Shown piece by piece: positions 57,501-64,000 of a DNA stretch of 64,000 nucleotides (position 1 is the first letter of the stretch; each line of letters begins with the position of its first letter). The translations under genes and the position numbers were made by a program. Origin of the DNA: Luscinia megarhynchos. Lineage: Eukaryota > Chordata > Aves > Passeriformes > Turdidae. The notes beneath the pieces were generated by a model, which saw only the letters and a program-made list of their open reading frames with translations, was not told where the DNA came from and ran no database searches. The stretch is taken from assembly GCA_034336665.1 (NCBI GenBank), contig CM067584.1, positions 2,914,001 through 2,978,000 of the forward strand, written 5' to 3'.

Positions 57501-60500
57501 TAATCAAAAGGCATCGCTGCTCAAAGCAGCTTCCAGGGCTTGAAGGGGCTCCAGGAGAGCTGGAAAGGGACTTGGACAAAGGGCAGGACACAGGGAATGG
57601 CTTCCCACTGCCAGAGGACAAGGTTAGATGGGATTTTGGGAAGGAAAAATCCTTCCCAAAGGATTTGGGATGGAATTCCCAGAGGAGCTGCGGCTGCCCC
57701 TGGATCTCTGGGAGTGTCCACGCCAGGTTGGAGCAGCCTGGGACAGCAGAAGATGTCCCTGCTCATGGCAGGAGGAGAAACAAAACGAATTTAAAGCTCC
57801 CTTCCCACCCAAACCATTCTGGGATTTTAGCATTTATTCCATAAAAAGGAAAAACCTCCCCACCTTGAGACCCTCTGGGTGCTGTGAACCCCCCAAACCT
57901 CCCGAGCTCCCCAAAACTCCCCAGCCCAGAGGCAGAGCAGGATGCACATGGGCTGGAGGTGACTCCACACAGAGCCACTTCAGCTGCCCAGCCTGACTCA
58001 CATCCCCAGCCCCATCTCCCAGACAGCTGCCCAAGGATTGCTCTTATTTTTCACGCCCACAGGCAGCAACTGGCTCCCAGTCCCCACAGTCTGCGAGCTC
58101 CTGGAGCCTCCCAGCCATGGCTGGAGCCTGGAGATCCCCCAAAAACAGCTCTGGAGAGGGAAAAGCTGCTCTCACCTGCTCCCAGCCAGCAGAGTCACAG
58201 CAGAGCCCTGCAAGGAGGACAGGCTGGGAACATTTTGCAGAGCACACAGTAATTCCCACTCCCAGCAGCTCTCCATGGTCACAGAGGCTGGGAGAGGATC
58301 AGCACGTTAAGGGTAACGAGAACAAGAAGTACAGGCAAGAAAATTACAATATCCTGAAGGGAAGTTTCCGTATTATTAAAATAATCCCACTGCTCTGCAG
58401 CCTCTTTCTGAGAATTCCAAATCAAACCAAGCTTTCTGTATTGAATCTTTTTTTTTTTTTTTAATTCTTCCAGGCACAGGGGCTGGATAATGCAAAAATC
58501 GCTCGTCTCGGGGTTTTTATTTAAATCTACATCAAGAGCAACGAGCTCTCAAAAGCTTTGAAATAAAACAACGTTCTCTCCTTCACACAGTTCTTTTTTT
58601 TTCTTTTTTTTGTTTGCAAACACTGAGCCTCCCTCCCACCTGTGATCAGATCCCCCCTGCTTGAAGGGCAGCACCCTGGTTATGAGGCAATGGAGCAAGA
58701 CTGAAGCCAACACTACAAAGAGATGGAAATGAGGGGCTGTGAGGAACCTTCTATCCCCCTGGGGTTCATGTTTTTTCCTGGAGGAGGAAGATGAGCTGAT
58801 TTCTGCATCTTCCAGTGGTCTCAGCCTCTCTGTGGATCCTGGGAAAAAGAGGGAAGTGTGTGTTTCCTCCTCCCTCTTCTCCAAAAAAAAACCCCAAACC
58901 CACAGAATTAGGCTGTGAATTCTGTTCTGTGACGGAATTTCTGCTGAGCTTTTGCCATCCCATCAAGAATTTCAAGGTAAGCCCCATGGGTGAATAGTCT
59001 GAGCCAGAGCTGTGGAGTGCAGGTGGATCTGGGATGTCACACACTCCACCCAGCAAGATCTCCACATCCCCACCCTGCAAGAAAACTTCCCAGAAAAGTG
59101 GCAAAGGGAAAAAAGAGGCACCTCCTTTGCAGAGACCACTTTGGCCAGAAAAGATTGAAGGAAGAGAATGAAAATGAGCAAAATGATTTAACTGGCATTC
59201 CTTGAATTCACCCCACCATTCCCATGACGTTTACTGCATTGTTTTGGGATTTCCAGCTGGCTGGTGCAGCCCAAGGGAAGGTGCAGTGGAATCCTGCTGC
59301 TCCTCTGTCCCACATCCCTGGGGAGGACAGAGCTGCTGGGATGAGTCAAGGAAGGGAGGTTTGGCAGCTCAGGTCTCCACTCCCTGCCAAGCTGACTCAG
59401 GAGGAGGAGGAGGGTGAATGGTCTGAGTCAGCCCAGGCCAGAGCAGGGCTGAGGGAAGCAGGGAGGGAGATGGGATCAAACTGGGATCAAACTGGGATCA
59501 AATGGGATCAAACCTCGCTCGACCCCATCCTAAGGCTGCCTCTGCTCCCTGCTCCCCTCCCTCCCTGCCTGCCTGCATCATCCCAGCCCTGGTGAAGGGC
59601 AGGGAACAACCTCAGGTTGAACTTCAGCTGGAGCTGCAGGAGAGCAGGAGATGAGACAGCTCCGACTGCTGGAGCAGAGCTGTCCCGAGGCAGGGAACAA
59701 CATCCCTGCCATAAGAGGCTTCCTGGCTGAGCAATGAACATGCAGAGATATAATTCTAACAGGTTTAACTCCTATCACTGGGCATTAGTTTAATTGGGCT
59801 GTGGGCCCGTGGCCCTGCTGACAGCAGGTTCTCTCTGAGCATTAGATCCTCCCACCCAGCTCCCCGAGCCCGCTGACAGCTGCTCTTTTCAGGGAAGAGG
59901 AGGGGAGAGATTATGCTGTCTGGAATTGGATTTGCCCAGGTTAAGGTGGAAACAAAGCACAGCCATGTCTGGGGAGGGGGAGATCACCTCAGTTCACCAG
60001 CTGATATTTTCTGCTGGGGTTTCCTTCTCCCTCAAGAGCTAAACTGTGGCTGACACCGTGCCCTTCTCCAGAGGATCACAGCGAGTGGGCACGGGGAGTC
60101 ATGACTAATTCCTCGGCAGCCCAGGCAAATTGCTTTTCAGGACTGCTCCTGGCCTAGATCTGACATCAGCCCAGCACGGAGACAACAAAAAAGCCTCTCT
60201 GGCTCGCTGAGCCTCTCAAGCCACCCCCCTCTCCTGACTCCAGTCCCAGGCCTCACGGAGAGCCAAAGTTACATCCTAACAAACCCTGCTCTTTTTTTTT
60301 GTTGTTGTTGTTTTTTATCCTTCCCCCTCACCATCCTCTTTTGTGGTCCGATCTCTGTGAGTGGGAGATCCTCTACCCACAACCACTTCCCTTGCTATGG
60401 GCTTGGGATGCAGCCCTGGAGATGCCACACCTTCCCACTTCCTGCAGCAGGCTCCAGAGCCCAACATCTGGAACATCCCAGCCCTGCCTGCACAGATGGA

Positions 60501-62489
60501 GCATCTCAGCTGCAACTGGGAGGTAAATTTGGGGGCCTGCAGCTCAAAGTGAGGCCATCCCTTCCACACCACCATGGAATGCCTGATCCCAGGGGATATC
60601 CGTGGTTTCCTGCTGTTTGTTCTGCTTTGAAGAGCTGCACTCTCTGCTTGGTTCCAAGGTTTTGGGCTTCCTGTTTTCGGCTTTCCCTGTATCTGGTGCC
60701 TGGAGAGCAACACCACCACCACCATCATCATCATTATCATCATTATCATCATCCCAGGGCAAGTGGAAGCTTTTTAGAAATCGGTTTCCAACTTTGTTGA
60801 CACAAAAATCTTGCTCCTGGGGAGCTGAGGGAGGAAGGAAGGAAAAGGAAAAGGCCTGGAAAGGCTCTGGGTGCTGAATGAACCTCTGCTGGTGGATATT
60901 CTGAGCTGTTCTATTTAATACACACACATGTATATATAAGCAAAGGCTGCCAACTGCTTCAGAACAGCACATTCCAGCAGCTCTGGGGAAGGGAAGATCT
61001 CCAAGGTGCCACCGCTCATCTGCAGGGAGCCTGAGCTCAGGGATGGCTGATTTTAGGGGAGAAAAACCTCTCCCAACAGCGAATGCAGCAGGAGGGCAGG
61101 GAAACCAGCAAGGAAATTGAATTTATTCAACAGGGAGGTGAGAATGGGTGGGCTGGAGATGCCCAGCAGAGCAGAGAAGTTGGTTTATGCTCCAGCCTGG
61201 AAGGACAACGGGGCTGGGAACATTGGGAAAGGGAAAATGTCGTGGAGCAAGGAATTTGGGGGGTGCTGACATGAGCTGGGAGGGGTGTGAGGAGCTGAGG
61301 CTGGGCTGCCTCACCTGAGGGATCACAGGCAGTAGCTGGATCACCAGCCCCTGGAAAACACAGAAAAACCACGGAGGAATTTTACCAGCCCTCGTCGTCG
61401 CCTGCCTGGCTGAAATCCTGCACTGACAGTCTGGAGCTGTTACAGAAAATTGCTGCTCCACGGCAGCAGACAACCACCAAATCCTTTAAAATCAAACATG
61501 ACAATCAAAGCCTTGAAGGGAATGGTGGGATTAGCCCTCTGCCTCCAGGGAAAATGTCATGTCCCAAGGAGAAACTGCCCCACAGAGGCAGGTGCCCACG
61601 CATCCTGCAGAATTAGCTGAGTGTCCTGGGGAGGAAGGATCAGGCACAGCAGTCTGTGCAAGGGATCAGCTCAGGGACAAGCTCTGCCTCTTTTTTAGAG
61701 CAGGTGTCCAGGTGAGTTTTCAGGGCCAGCTCCTGGGAGGTTCCACAGTTTGTTGTTTTTTTGGGTTTGTTTTTTTCTTTTTTTTTTTTTTTTTTTTGGC
61801 ACGGGACAAATGCAAAGCCAAGCTGCTTAAGAAGGGAAAATACCACAGCCAGCTGCAAGCAGCAGCACTTGGGGTAGGAGCCTCAAATCCACGGGAATAC
61901 AAAATGCTTTTTTAATTTGCTTTTAAAGCAAATGCTGTGCAGCACAAATTAATTCACGCCCGAGCACTAAGCATCTCAGCTTATAAGCCTTTCTTTGGAA
62001 ACAGTTATATTCAGCGATCTGAACCACTCCTCCTCCTCCATCTGCTGCAAAAGGATGAACAAACAAGCCATTGCTGAAAGAAGGAAGGAAGGAAGGAAGG
62101 AAGCAAACCCGTTCAGCCATCTCCGAGGAAAACTGTGCCAGACCAAGAGAGCTCTTTTCCCCCACCTCACACACACACACACACCCCTCCCAGAATAAAA
62201 ATAAATAAATAAATAAAAAATGATAATTTTGACAGATCCCAAAGTAAAATCTTCTGCCTGCACGGGGCTCCCCCTCGCTCCTCGCACGAGGAGCCGAGCG
62301 CTGGTCACACGCGGCAACAGGTTCTGCTGCTCCAGCTCCCTCCCACACGCTGCAAAATGGGACGAGTCAAAGTGCTGCCCTGACTCATCAGCCACATGAT
62401 CCAAGGCTGCAGCTAAAAAGGGGGAAACTGGTTTACTCACTGTCTTGGGTACAAGCTGTTTCTTGGGCTGCCCGATCTTGAACGGGATC
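18270..62489 (-). CDS. BIN3: BIN3 (bridging integrator 3), all coding exons except the first
   Basis: BIN3 is a BAR-domain protein without an SH3 domain; BAR dimers bind curved membrane and family members link to actin organisation and cytokinesis. Eight minus-strand exons with matching phases (62489-62441, 55856-55816, 55225-55164, 50958-50822, 48914-48874, 32313-32172, 24972-24838, 18911-18765) total 754 bases. With the eight bases of the missing first coding exon (ATG, Ser, start of Trp) this gives 253 residues, the human length. Recognisable segments: [70 protein letters not shown] and [12 protein letters not shown]. There are no frame errors. Introns are swollen to 44 kb, largely by tandem repeats. 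Confidence 0.97.
18290..18295 (-). terminator. BIN3: BIN3 poly(A) signal (AATAAA on the minus strand)
   Basis: TTTATT on the plus strand gives AATAAA on the minus strand, 470 bases downstream of the BIN3 stop. The GACAGT array begins just beyond it, so the BIN3 3' end abuts the repeat. Confidence 0.8.
18765..18911 (-). CDS. BIN3: BIN3 last exon (residues 206-253) and stop
   Basis: The exon encodes [40 protein letters not shown] and ALSIVADD, then TGA at 18767-18765. The 3' UTR runs to the AATAAA at 18290-18295. Confidence 0.97.
   Translation of the reverse strand, partial: VVYYTEMHKIFGDLTAQIDRPGLSDEQRERENEAKLGELRALSIVADD
18960..19665 (+). repeat. About 42-bp minisatellite, BIN3 last intron
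   Basis: About 15 variants of a unit with CCAGCCCTGCCTGGGACACC and CTGGGGGGTTTGGGACCCCC. The array begins about 50 bases from the acceptor of the last BIN3 exon. 19665-19950 is GC-rich single-copy intron with no gene. Confidence 0.9.
19955..20580 (+). repeat. About 59-bp minisatellite, BIN3 last intron
   Basis: Ten to eleven copies of a unit containing AAATCCCACAGCTGGGTCAC and CCCAAAATCCTCTGACACCC. Confidence 0.95.
20640..21035 (+). repeat. Short CCCCAGGATTGT minisatellite
   Basis: Irregular variants of GTCCCCAGGATTGTCCCC and GTCCCCAGGATTTTCCTC repeat for 0.4 kb. Confidence 0.85.
21120..21305 (+). repeat. About 60-bp minisatellite
   Basis: Variants of GGGCTGGTGGGTGTCCTTGG and GGACATCCCTGTCCCCAG occur four to five times. 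21305-22020 is single-copy intron in which I see no gene. Confidence 0.85.
22020..23275 (+). repeat. 110-150-bp satellite-like tandem array, BIN3 last intron
   Basis: About nine copies of a longer unit that includes AACTCCCTGGTTCCTCCAGG, AAAGAGAATTACATTGC, GGATGGGGGTTTGACACAGG and CACCCTGCACAAGGCTCC. Spacing of the GGATGGGGGTT motif (22108, 22212, 22362, 22500, 22650, 22801, 22920, 23078, 23215) shows length variants. 23275-24580 is single-copy intron without a recognised gene. Confidence 0.9.
24580..24826 (+). repeat. About 58/74-bp minisatellite next to BIN3 exon 8
   Basis: Four copies of a unit with ACAGAGCCATGGACACACAG and GCACAGGAGGGATGGCACTG. The array stops 12 bases from the exon-8 donor. 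Confidence 0.9.
24838..24972 (-). CDS. BIN3: BIN3 exon 8 (residues 161-205)
   Basis: The exon encodes [40 protein letters not shown] and LVRAQ, in phase 0 at both ends. A GTGAGG donor lies 12 bases from a tandem array. Confidence 0.97.
25065..25570 (+). repeat. About 25-bp minisatellite, BIN3 intron 7
   Basis: About 20 variants of GATCCATGGGATCATCCAAT followed by GGAACCTGG. 25570-25930 is single-copy. Confidence 0.9.
25935..28070 (+). repeat. 36-42-bp minisatellite, 2.1 kb, BIN3 intron 7
   Basis: More than 50 copies of GGCATGGCATGGACTGGGAA plus TGGCTGGGACAGGGACAGG. Uninterrupted frames exceeding 700 codons run on both strands, a consequence of repeat periodicity rather than coding. Confidence 0.97.
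28125..29610 (+). repeat. About 27-bp minisatellite, BIN3 intron 7
   Basis: About 55 variants of GGATGGAGTTCATGGGGAAA followed by ATCCTG fill 1.5 kb. 29610-30055 is A/T-rich single-copy intron with no gene. Confidence 0.95.
30055..32035 (+). repeat. 18-20-bp polypyrimidine-rich minisatellite, BIN3 intron 7
   Basis: Roughly 100 variants of ATTTTCTCCTATAAAATTCC and ATTTTCTCCTGGAAAAATTCC-like units run for 2 kb. The array ends about 140 bases from the donor of BIN3 exon 7. Confidence 0.95.
32172..32313 (-). CDS. BIN3: BIN3 exon 7 (residues 113-160)
   Basis: The exon encodes [40 protein letters not shown] and VLAKLHQ, with acceptor TTTTTGCCAG and donor GTATTC. Its first 18 bases and the acceptor are copied 15 times in the upstream intron (32464-34645). 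Confidence 0.97.
32314..34660 (-). repeat. BIN3: Compound array with 15 copies of the BIN3 exon-7 acceptor
   Basis: Copies of a motif that on the plus strand reads GGGAACACGCTGCTGAACCT, then GGCAAAAAG or GGGAAAAAG, begin at 32464, 32608, 32734, 32854, 33013, 33165, 33316, 33490, 33690, 33801, 33886, 34094, 34295, 34441 and 34623. On the minus strand each is TTTTTGCCAG followed by the first 18 bases of exon 7. The 85-208-base gaps are hexamer microsatellites. Confidence 0.97.
34660..35636 (+). repeat. A/T-rich higher-order repeat (about 171 bp) and (AAATAT)n tract
   Basis: GATATAAACT or GATATAAAGT recurs at 34760, 34931, 35104 and 35274, marking four copies of a roughly 171-bp block of A/T-rich microsatellite. 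A long (AAATAT)n hexamer tract follows to 35634. Confidence 0.9.
35860..37630 (+). repeat. 22-24-bp minisatellite, BIN3 intron 6
   Basis: About 80 variants of GGGCTGAAATTCCCAGAATA and CCCAAATTTGGGGCTGAAAT fill 1.8 kb. 35636-35860 and 37630-37925 are single-copy intron. Confidence 0.95.
37925..38235 (-). mobile_element. CR1-like LINE 3' fragment, antisense to the plus strand
   Basis: GCCATGGGTGGGACACCTTC, CTCTGGGCAACCTGTGCCAC and TTCCTTCCTAATATCTTATT follow in the order seen in the reverse complement of CR1 3' regions. It is a diverged, truncated copy. Confidence 0.7.
38320..40300 (+). repeat. 20-bp minisatellite, 2 kb, BIN3 intron 6
   Basis: About 95 copies of CTCTCCCTGTGCCCACTGAG occur in tandem, with a few higher-order blocks (for example a segment with CATTGAGCCCACCAAA recurring near 38475, 38655 and 39040). 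Confidence 0.97.
40925..41050 (-). mobile_element. CR1-like fragment, antisense
   Basis: CTGAGTCCAGCCACCAACCC, CACAAAGTGCCACATCCATG and TTCCAGGGATGGTGACTCCT match the central part of the reverse complement of avian CR1 3' ends. The flanking stretches 40300-40925 and 41050-42205 show no gene. Confidence 0.6.
42205..42495 (+). repeat. About 17-33-bp minisatellite, BIN3 intron 6
   Basis: Variants of CCTGGCCACCTCTGGCTC repeat about a dozen times. Confidence 0.9.
42600..43790 (+). repeat. About 83-bp tandem array, orientation A
   Basis: About 14 copies of a unit with CATTCCCATGGCCAAAAATT, CTCCAATTTTGGGATAAGG and GTGATCCTGTGCCAGGGTGA. Its core is the reverse complement of the array at 45485-47660. 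43790-45060 is single-copy intron in which I see no gene. Confidence 0.95.
45060..45480 (-). mobile_element. CR1-like LINE 3' fragments, antisense
   Basis: GGAATGGTTTGGGTTGGAAG, CCACCCCTGCCATGGCAGGG and CATCTAACCTTGTCCTCTGG follow the reverse complement of CR1 3' ends. The block is nearly a reverse complement of units in the array at 49.1-50.7 kb. Confidence 0.75.
45485..47660 (+). repeat. About 80-bp tandem array, orientation B
   Basis: About 27 copies of a unit with TTCCCAAAATTGGAGAATTT, TTGGCCATGGCAATGTCATT and GTCACCTCCCTGTGCCATAA. The core is shared, inverted, with the 42600-43790 array. 47660-48870 is single-copy, A/T-rich intron without a recognised gene. Confidence 0.95.
48874..48914 (-). 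CDS. BIN3: BIN3 exon 6 (residues 100-113)
   Basis: This 41-base exon encodes [13 protein letters not shown] and two bases of a Lys codon; the donor is GTGAGT. The codon is completed by the G that opens exon 7. Confidence 0.97.
49140..50740 (+). repeat. About 200-bp tandem array derived from the CR1 3' end
   Basis: Six to seven units repeat GACAGTGGGAGGTGTCCCTG, CCATGGCAGGGGTGGCACTG, AAGGTCCCTTCCAACCCAAA and a GGATTTGGGACAAGGGCAGG spacer. Each unit carries the end of a sense CR1 element without the usual ATTCTATGA tail. It lies between BIN3 exons 6 and 5; 50960-51355 beyond exon 5 is single-copy. Confidence 0.85.
50822..50958 (-). CDS. BIN3: BIN3 exon 5 (residues 54-99)
   Basis: The exon encodes [20 protein letters not shown], then [20 protein letters not shown] and FNQEK; acceptor CTCCCAG, donor GTGGGG. 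It is a core BAR helix segment. Confidence 0.97.
51355..51600 (+). repeat. (TATATTATA)n microsatellite
   Basis: About 245 bases of TATATTATATATTATATAT-type repeat end in a pure AT run. It is fully self-complementary and may form cruciforms. 51600-53165 is A/T-rich intron with no gene. Confidence 0.95.
53165..53390 (+). repeat. (GGAGAA)n purine hexamer microsatellite
   Basis: About 35 nearly perfect copies of GGAGAA give a pure purine tract of about 220 bases on the plus strand, pyrimidine on the BIN3 sense strand. 53390-55160 is single-copy intron. Confidence 0.97.
55164..55225 (-). CDS. BIN3: BIN3 exon 4 (residues 33-54)
   Basis: This 62-base exon encodes [20 protein letters not shown] and the first base of an Ala codon; the donor is GTAAGT. 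It is the first long BAR helix. Confidence 0.97.
55816..55856 (-). CDS. BIN3: BIN3 exon 3 (residues 20-33)
   Basis: This 41-base exon encodes [13 protein letters not shown] and two bases of a Gln codon, between a CCACAG acceptor and a GTGAGT donor. Confidence 0.95.
57254..57263. promoter_or_regulatory. Consensus MEF2 site
   Basis: CTATTTATAG is an exact MEF2 consensus, followed 28 bases later by AACCACA (RUNX-type). It lies in single-copy intron 2 DNA of BIN3 (55860-57540). An enhancer is possible but not shown. Confidence 0.25.
57540..57835 (+). mobile_element. CR1-like LINE 3' end, sense orientation
   Basis: The order GACACAGGGAATGGCTTCCC, CAAGGTTAGATGGGATTTTG, GAGCTGCGGCTGCCCCTGGA and CCCTTCCCACCCAAACCATT is that of the CR1 3' terminus. 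It is the longest and least rearranged CR1 copy in the window. 57835-62440 beyond it is single-copy intron with short simple repeats only. Confidence 0.85.
60712..60752 (+). repeat. (CAC/CAT)n trinucleotide repeat
   Basis: A short run of CACCACCACC passing into ATCATCATTATC lies in BIN3 intron 2. Confidence 0.9.
62441..62489 (-). CDS. BIN3: BIN3 coding exon 2 (residues 4-19)
   Basis: The exon follows CTTTTCCAG (minus strand), completes the Trp codon and encodes [16 protein letters not shown] before GTGAGT. Exon 1 (MSW) was not found between 62490 and 64000. Confidence 0.95.
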
Positions 62490-64000
62490 CTGGAAAAGAG
62501 AGAGGAGAAGGGGATGTGTGAGCGGTGATGGTGCTGGGGGGGTTTGGCGGGGTTTGGGGGCTGTCCTGGGGTGGCAGCCCCTCATCCCAGGCACTGGAGA
62601 GGGAAAAGAGGGTGGGAGAGACTGCGGGGAGACTTGTCAGCATTGCACAGCTTCATCCTGAGGCAGCTCCAACCTCTGCTCCAGGACAGTGACAGGACCA
62701 GGGAAGGGCTGGAGCTGCACCAAGGCAGGATTTTAGGGAAAGATTCCTCCCCCCAGGACTGGAATAAGCACTGGGACAGCTCAGCAGGGAATGGGCACAG
62801 CCCTGAGGCTGCCAGAGCTGCAGGAGTGTTTGGGATGCTCAGCAGGGAATGGGCACAGCCCTGAGGCTGCCACAGCTCCAGGAGTGTGTGGGATGCCCAG
62901 GGTGGGATTTTGGGGCTGGATCAGAGATCCCACATATCCCAGGACATCCCACGATCCCATGCCAGTGGAATCCACGATTCCATGGCACTGCCCTTGTCTG
63001 GATGATCCTCGTGGGTCCCTTTGATCCTCCAAGAGCCAGTGGCACCCCTGAGTCCAGCCCCACACATCCTCCCTCCACCCCAAAATCAAGGCAAGGATGC
63101 TCCACAAGCAGCTGAAGAAAACCAAAATCTGCTGGGGAGGATAAAATAATACTAAAAAAAAAAAAAAAAAAAAGCCCCAAACAAAGCCTGTAAATATCTA
63201 GAAAGAGGATATTAAAAAAAGCAACAACCTGGTGTCTGGAGCTGTGAGCTGCTTCAAAGGATTCCTCTGCTCCAACAGCTGGAGGAGAGGCTCACCTGCC
63301 AGCACAGCCTTCATTCTTAAAATCCCTAATTCCCAGGAAAATCTGGGTTACCTGAATGTGAAGAGTACTCTAAATAAATTACACAACATATGTAAGGGTG
63401 GCTGGGTCAGCTGGGAGCAGCCACGCAGGCAGCCTGGAAATAATTGGATTTCTTTCACCTATCAGTATAATGAAAATCCAGGAATTCAACTGCTGTTGTC
63501 AATGGATTTAATTAAGTTAAAGAGGTGCTGCTTGGTTAAAGCATCTCAGCCAAAATCTCCCAACGTTTTCTGGGTTGTGATGCTTTAAATAAATAGAAAA
63601 AAAATTGAGGTCATAATGACATTAAAGTGTTTTGGTTTTTTTTTGCCAGAGATGTTTCACCTACAGCTCAGCTTCATCCCATTCCAAACCTGCATCAGGA
63701 GCTTCTGGGAAGGTTTTGAGTCCCCTCTTGAGCCCAAATTCTCATGCTCCTACACAAAATTTGAGATAAAACCACAGATTTTGGGACTGTGTTGCTCCTG
63801 ACTGGTTTTTCCCACTGCTGCTTTTCCATTTGCTTCCCACCAGCTCCACTCCCAAGGCCCCAGCACTGCCCCAATCCAAGAGCTGGACCCTCAGGAAATA
63901 TTTTTATCAGTGCAACCTGTAAAATCCAACTGTGTGCAACAGCAGAAAGAGTTTGCAATGGAAGAATGGGTGAGATGAAGCAAAAAACCTGAATTATCCC
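62490..64000 (-). other. BIN3: BIN3 intron 1, single-copy
   Basis: No ATG-Ser-Trp exon with a donor is seen on the minus strand, so exon 1 lies beyond 64000. Two adjacent copies of a 58-bp unit (GGGAATGGGCACAGCCCTGA) near 62787-62885 and a poly(A) run at 63155 are the only repeats noted. No gene is seen on the plus strand. Confidence 0.6.

Noticed and set aside
61268..61285. ATGAGCTGG as BIN3 first coding exon
   Set aside because: It is on the plus strand, opposite to BIN3, and downstream of exon 2 in transcription order.
1..64000. tRNA or rRNA genes
   Set aside because: No cloverleaf with A and B box text or rRNA signature was noticed on either strand.

Overview
The window is vertebrate nuclear DNA, most likely avian. 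Four spliced genes appear in the order known from human 8p21: SORBS3 (+), PDLIM2 (+), C8orf58 (+), BIN3 (-). Several interspersed pieces look like the 3' end of CR1, the dominant LINE of birds and other sauropsids. Very short intergenic distances, high GC on the left and dense minisatellites suggest a bird microchromosome, possibly of a songbird. The species cannot be fixed from sequence alone.

Layout. 1-2490: 3' end of SORBS3 (vinexin), with the last SH3-coding exons, stop and a poly(A) signal. 2500-10690: PDLIM2, from a CpG-rich promoter through PDZ exons to the LIM exon, its introns filled by G/C-rich minisatellites. 11490-14945: C8orf58, five exons that join in frame into a 303-residue protein. 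14945-18290: intergenic, holding a CpG island with CRE and ETS motifs, where mammals carry CCAR2; I find no CCAR2 coding sequence. 18290-62489: BIN3 on the minus strand, eight coding exons that give residues 4-253 of a 253-residue BAR protein; the first coding exon lies beyond the right edge. 62490-64000: BIN3 intron 1.

By my boundaries roughly 27 kb of the 64 kb is tandem repeat, in about 30 separate arrays. Two arrays contain copies of a splice site: 15 copies of the 3' splice site and first 18 bases of a BIN3 exon at 32464-34645, and repeated copies of the C8orf58 exon-3 donor at 14096-14510. Other notable structures are an inverted pair of arrays (42.6-43.8 and 45.5-47.7 kb), a tandem array grown from CR1 3' ends (49.1-50.7 kb), and a run of related hexamer microsatellites (32.3-35.6 kb).

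C8orf58 and the visible BIN3 exons read cleanly. SORBS3 and PDLIM2 carry about a dozen small indels in conserved coding exons, all within the first 10.4 kb. I take this as local assembly error rather than gene decay, but reads would be needed to decide. The genes are ordinary neighbours rather than an operon-like system: SORBS3 and PDLIM2 are both actin-cytoskeleton adaptors, BIN3 is a membrane/actin BAR protein, and C8orf58 is uncharacterised. I found no convincing new multi-gene system; the novelty is in the repeat architecture at splice junctions.
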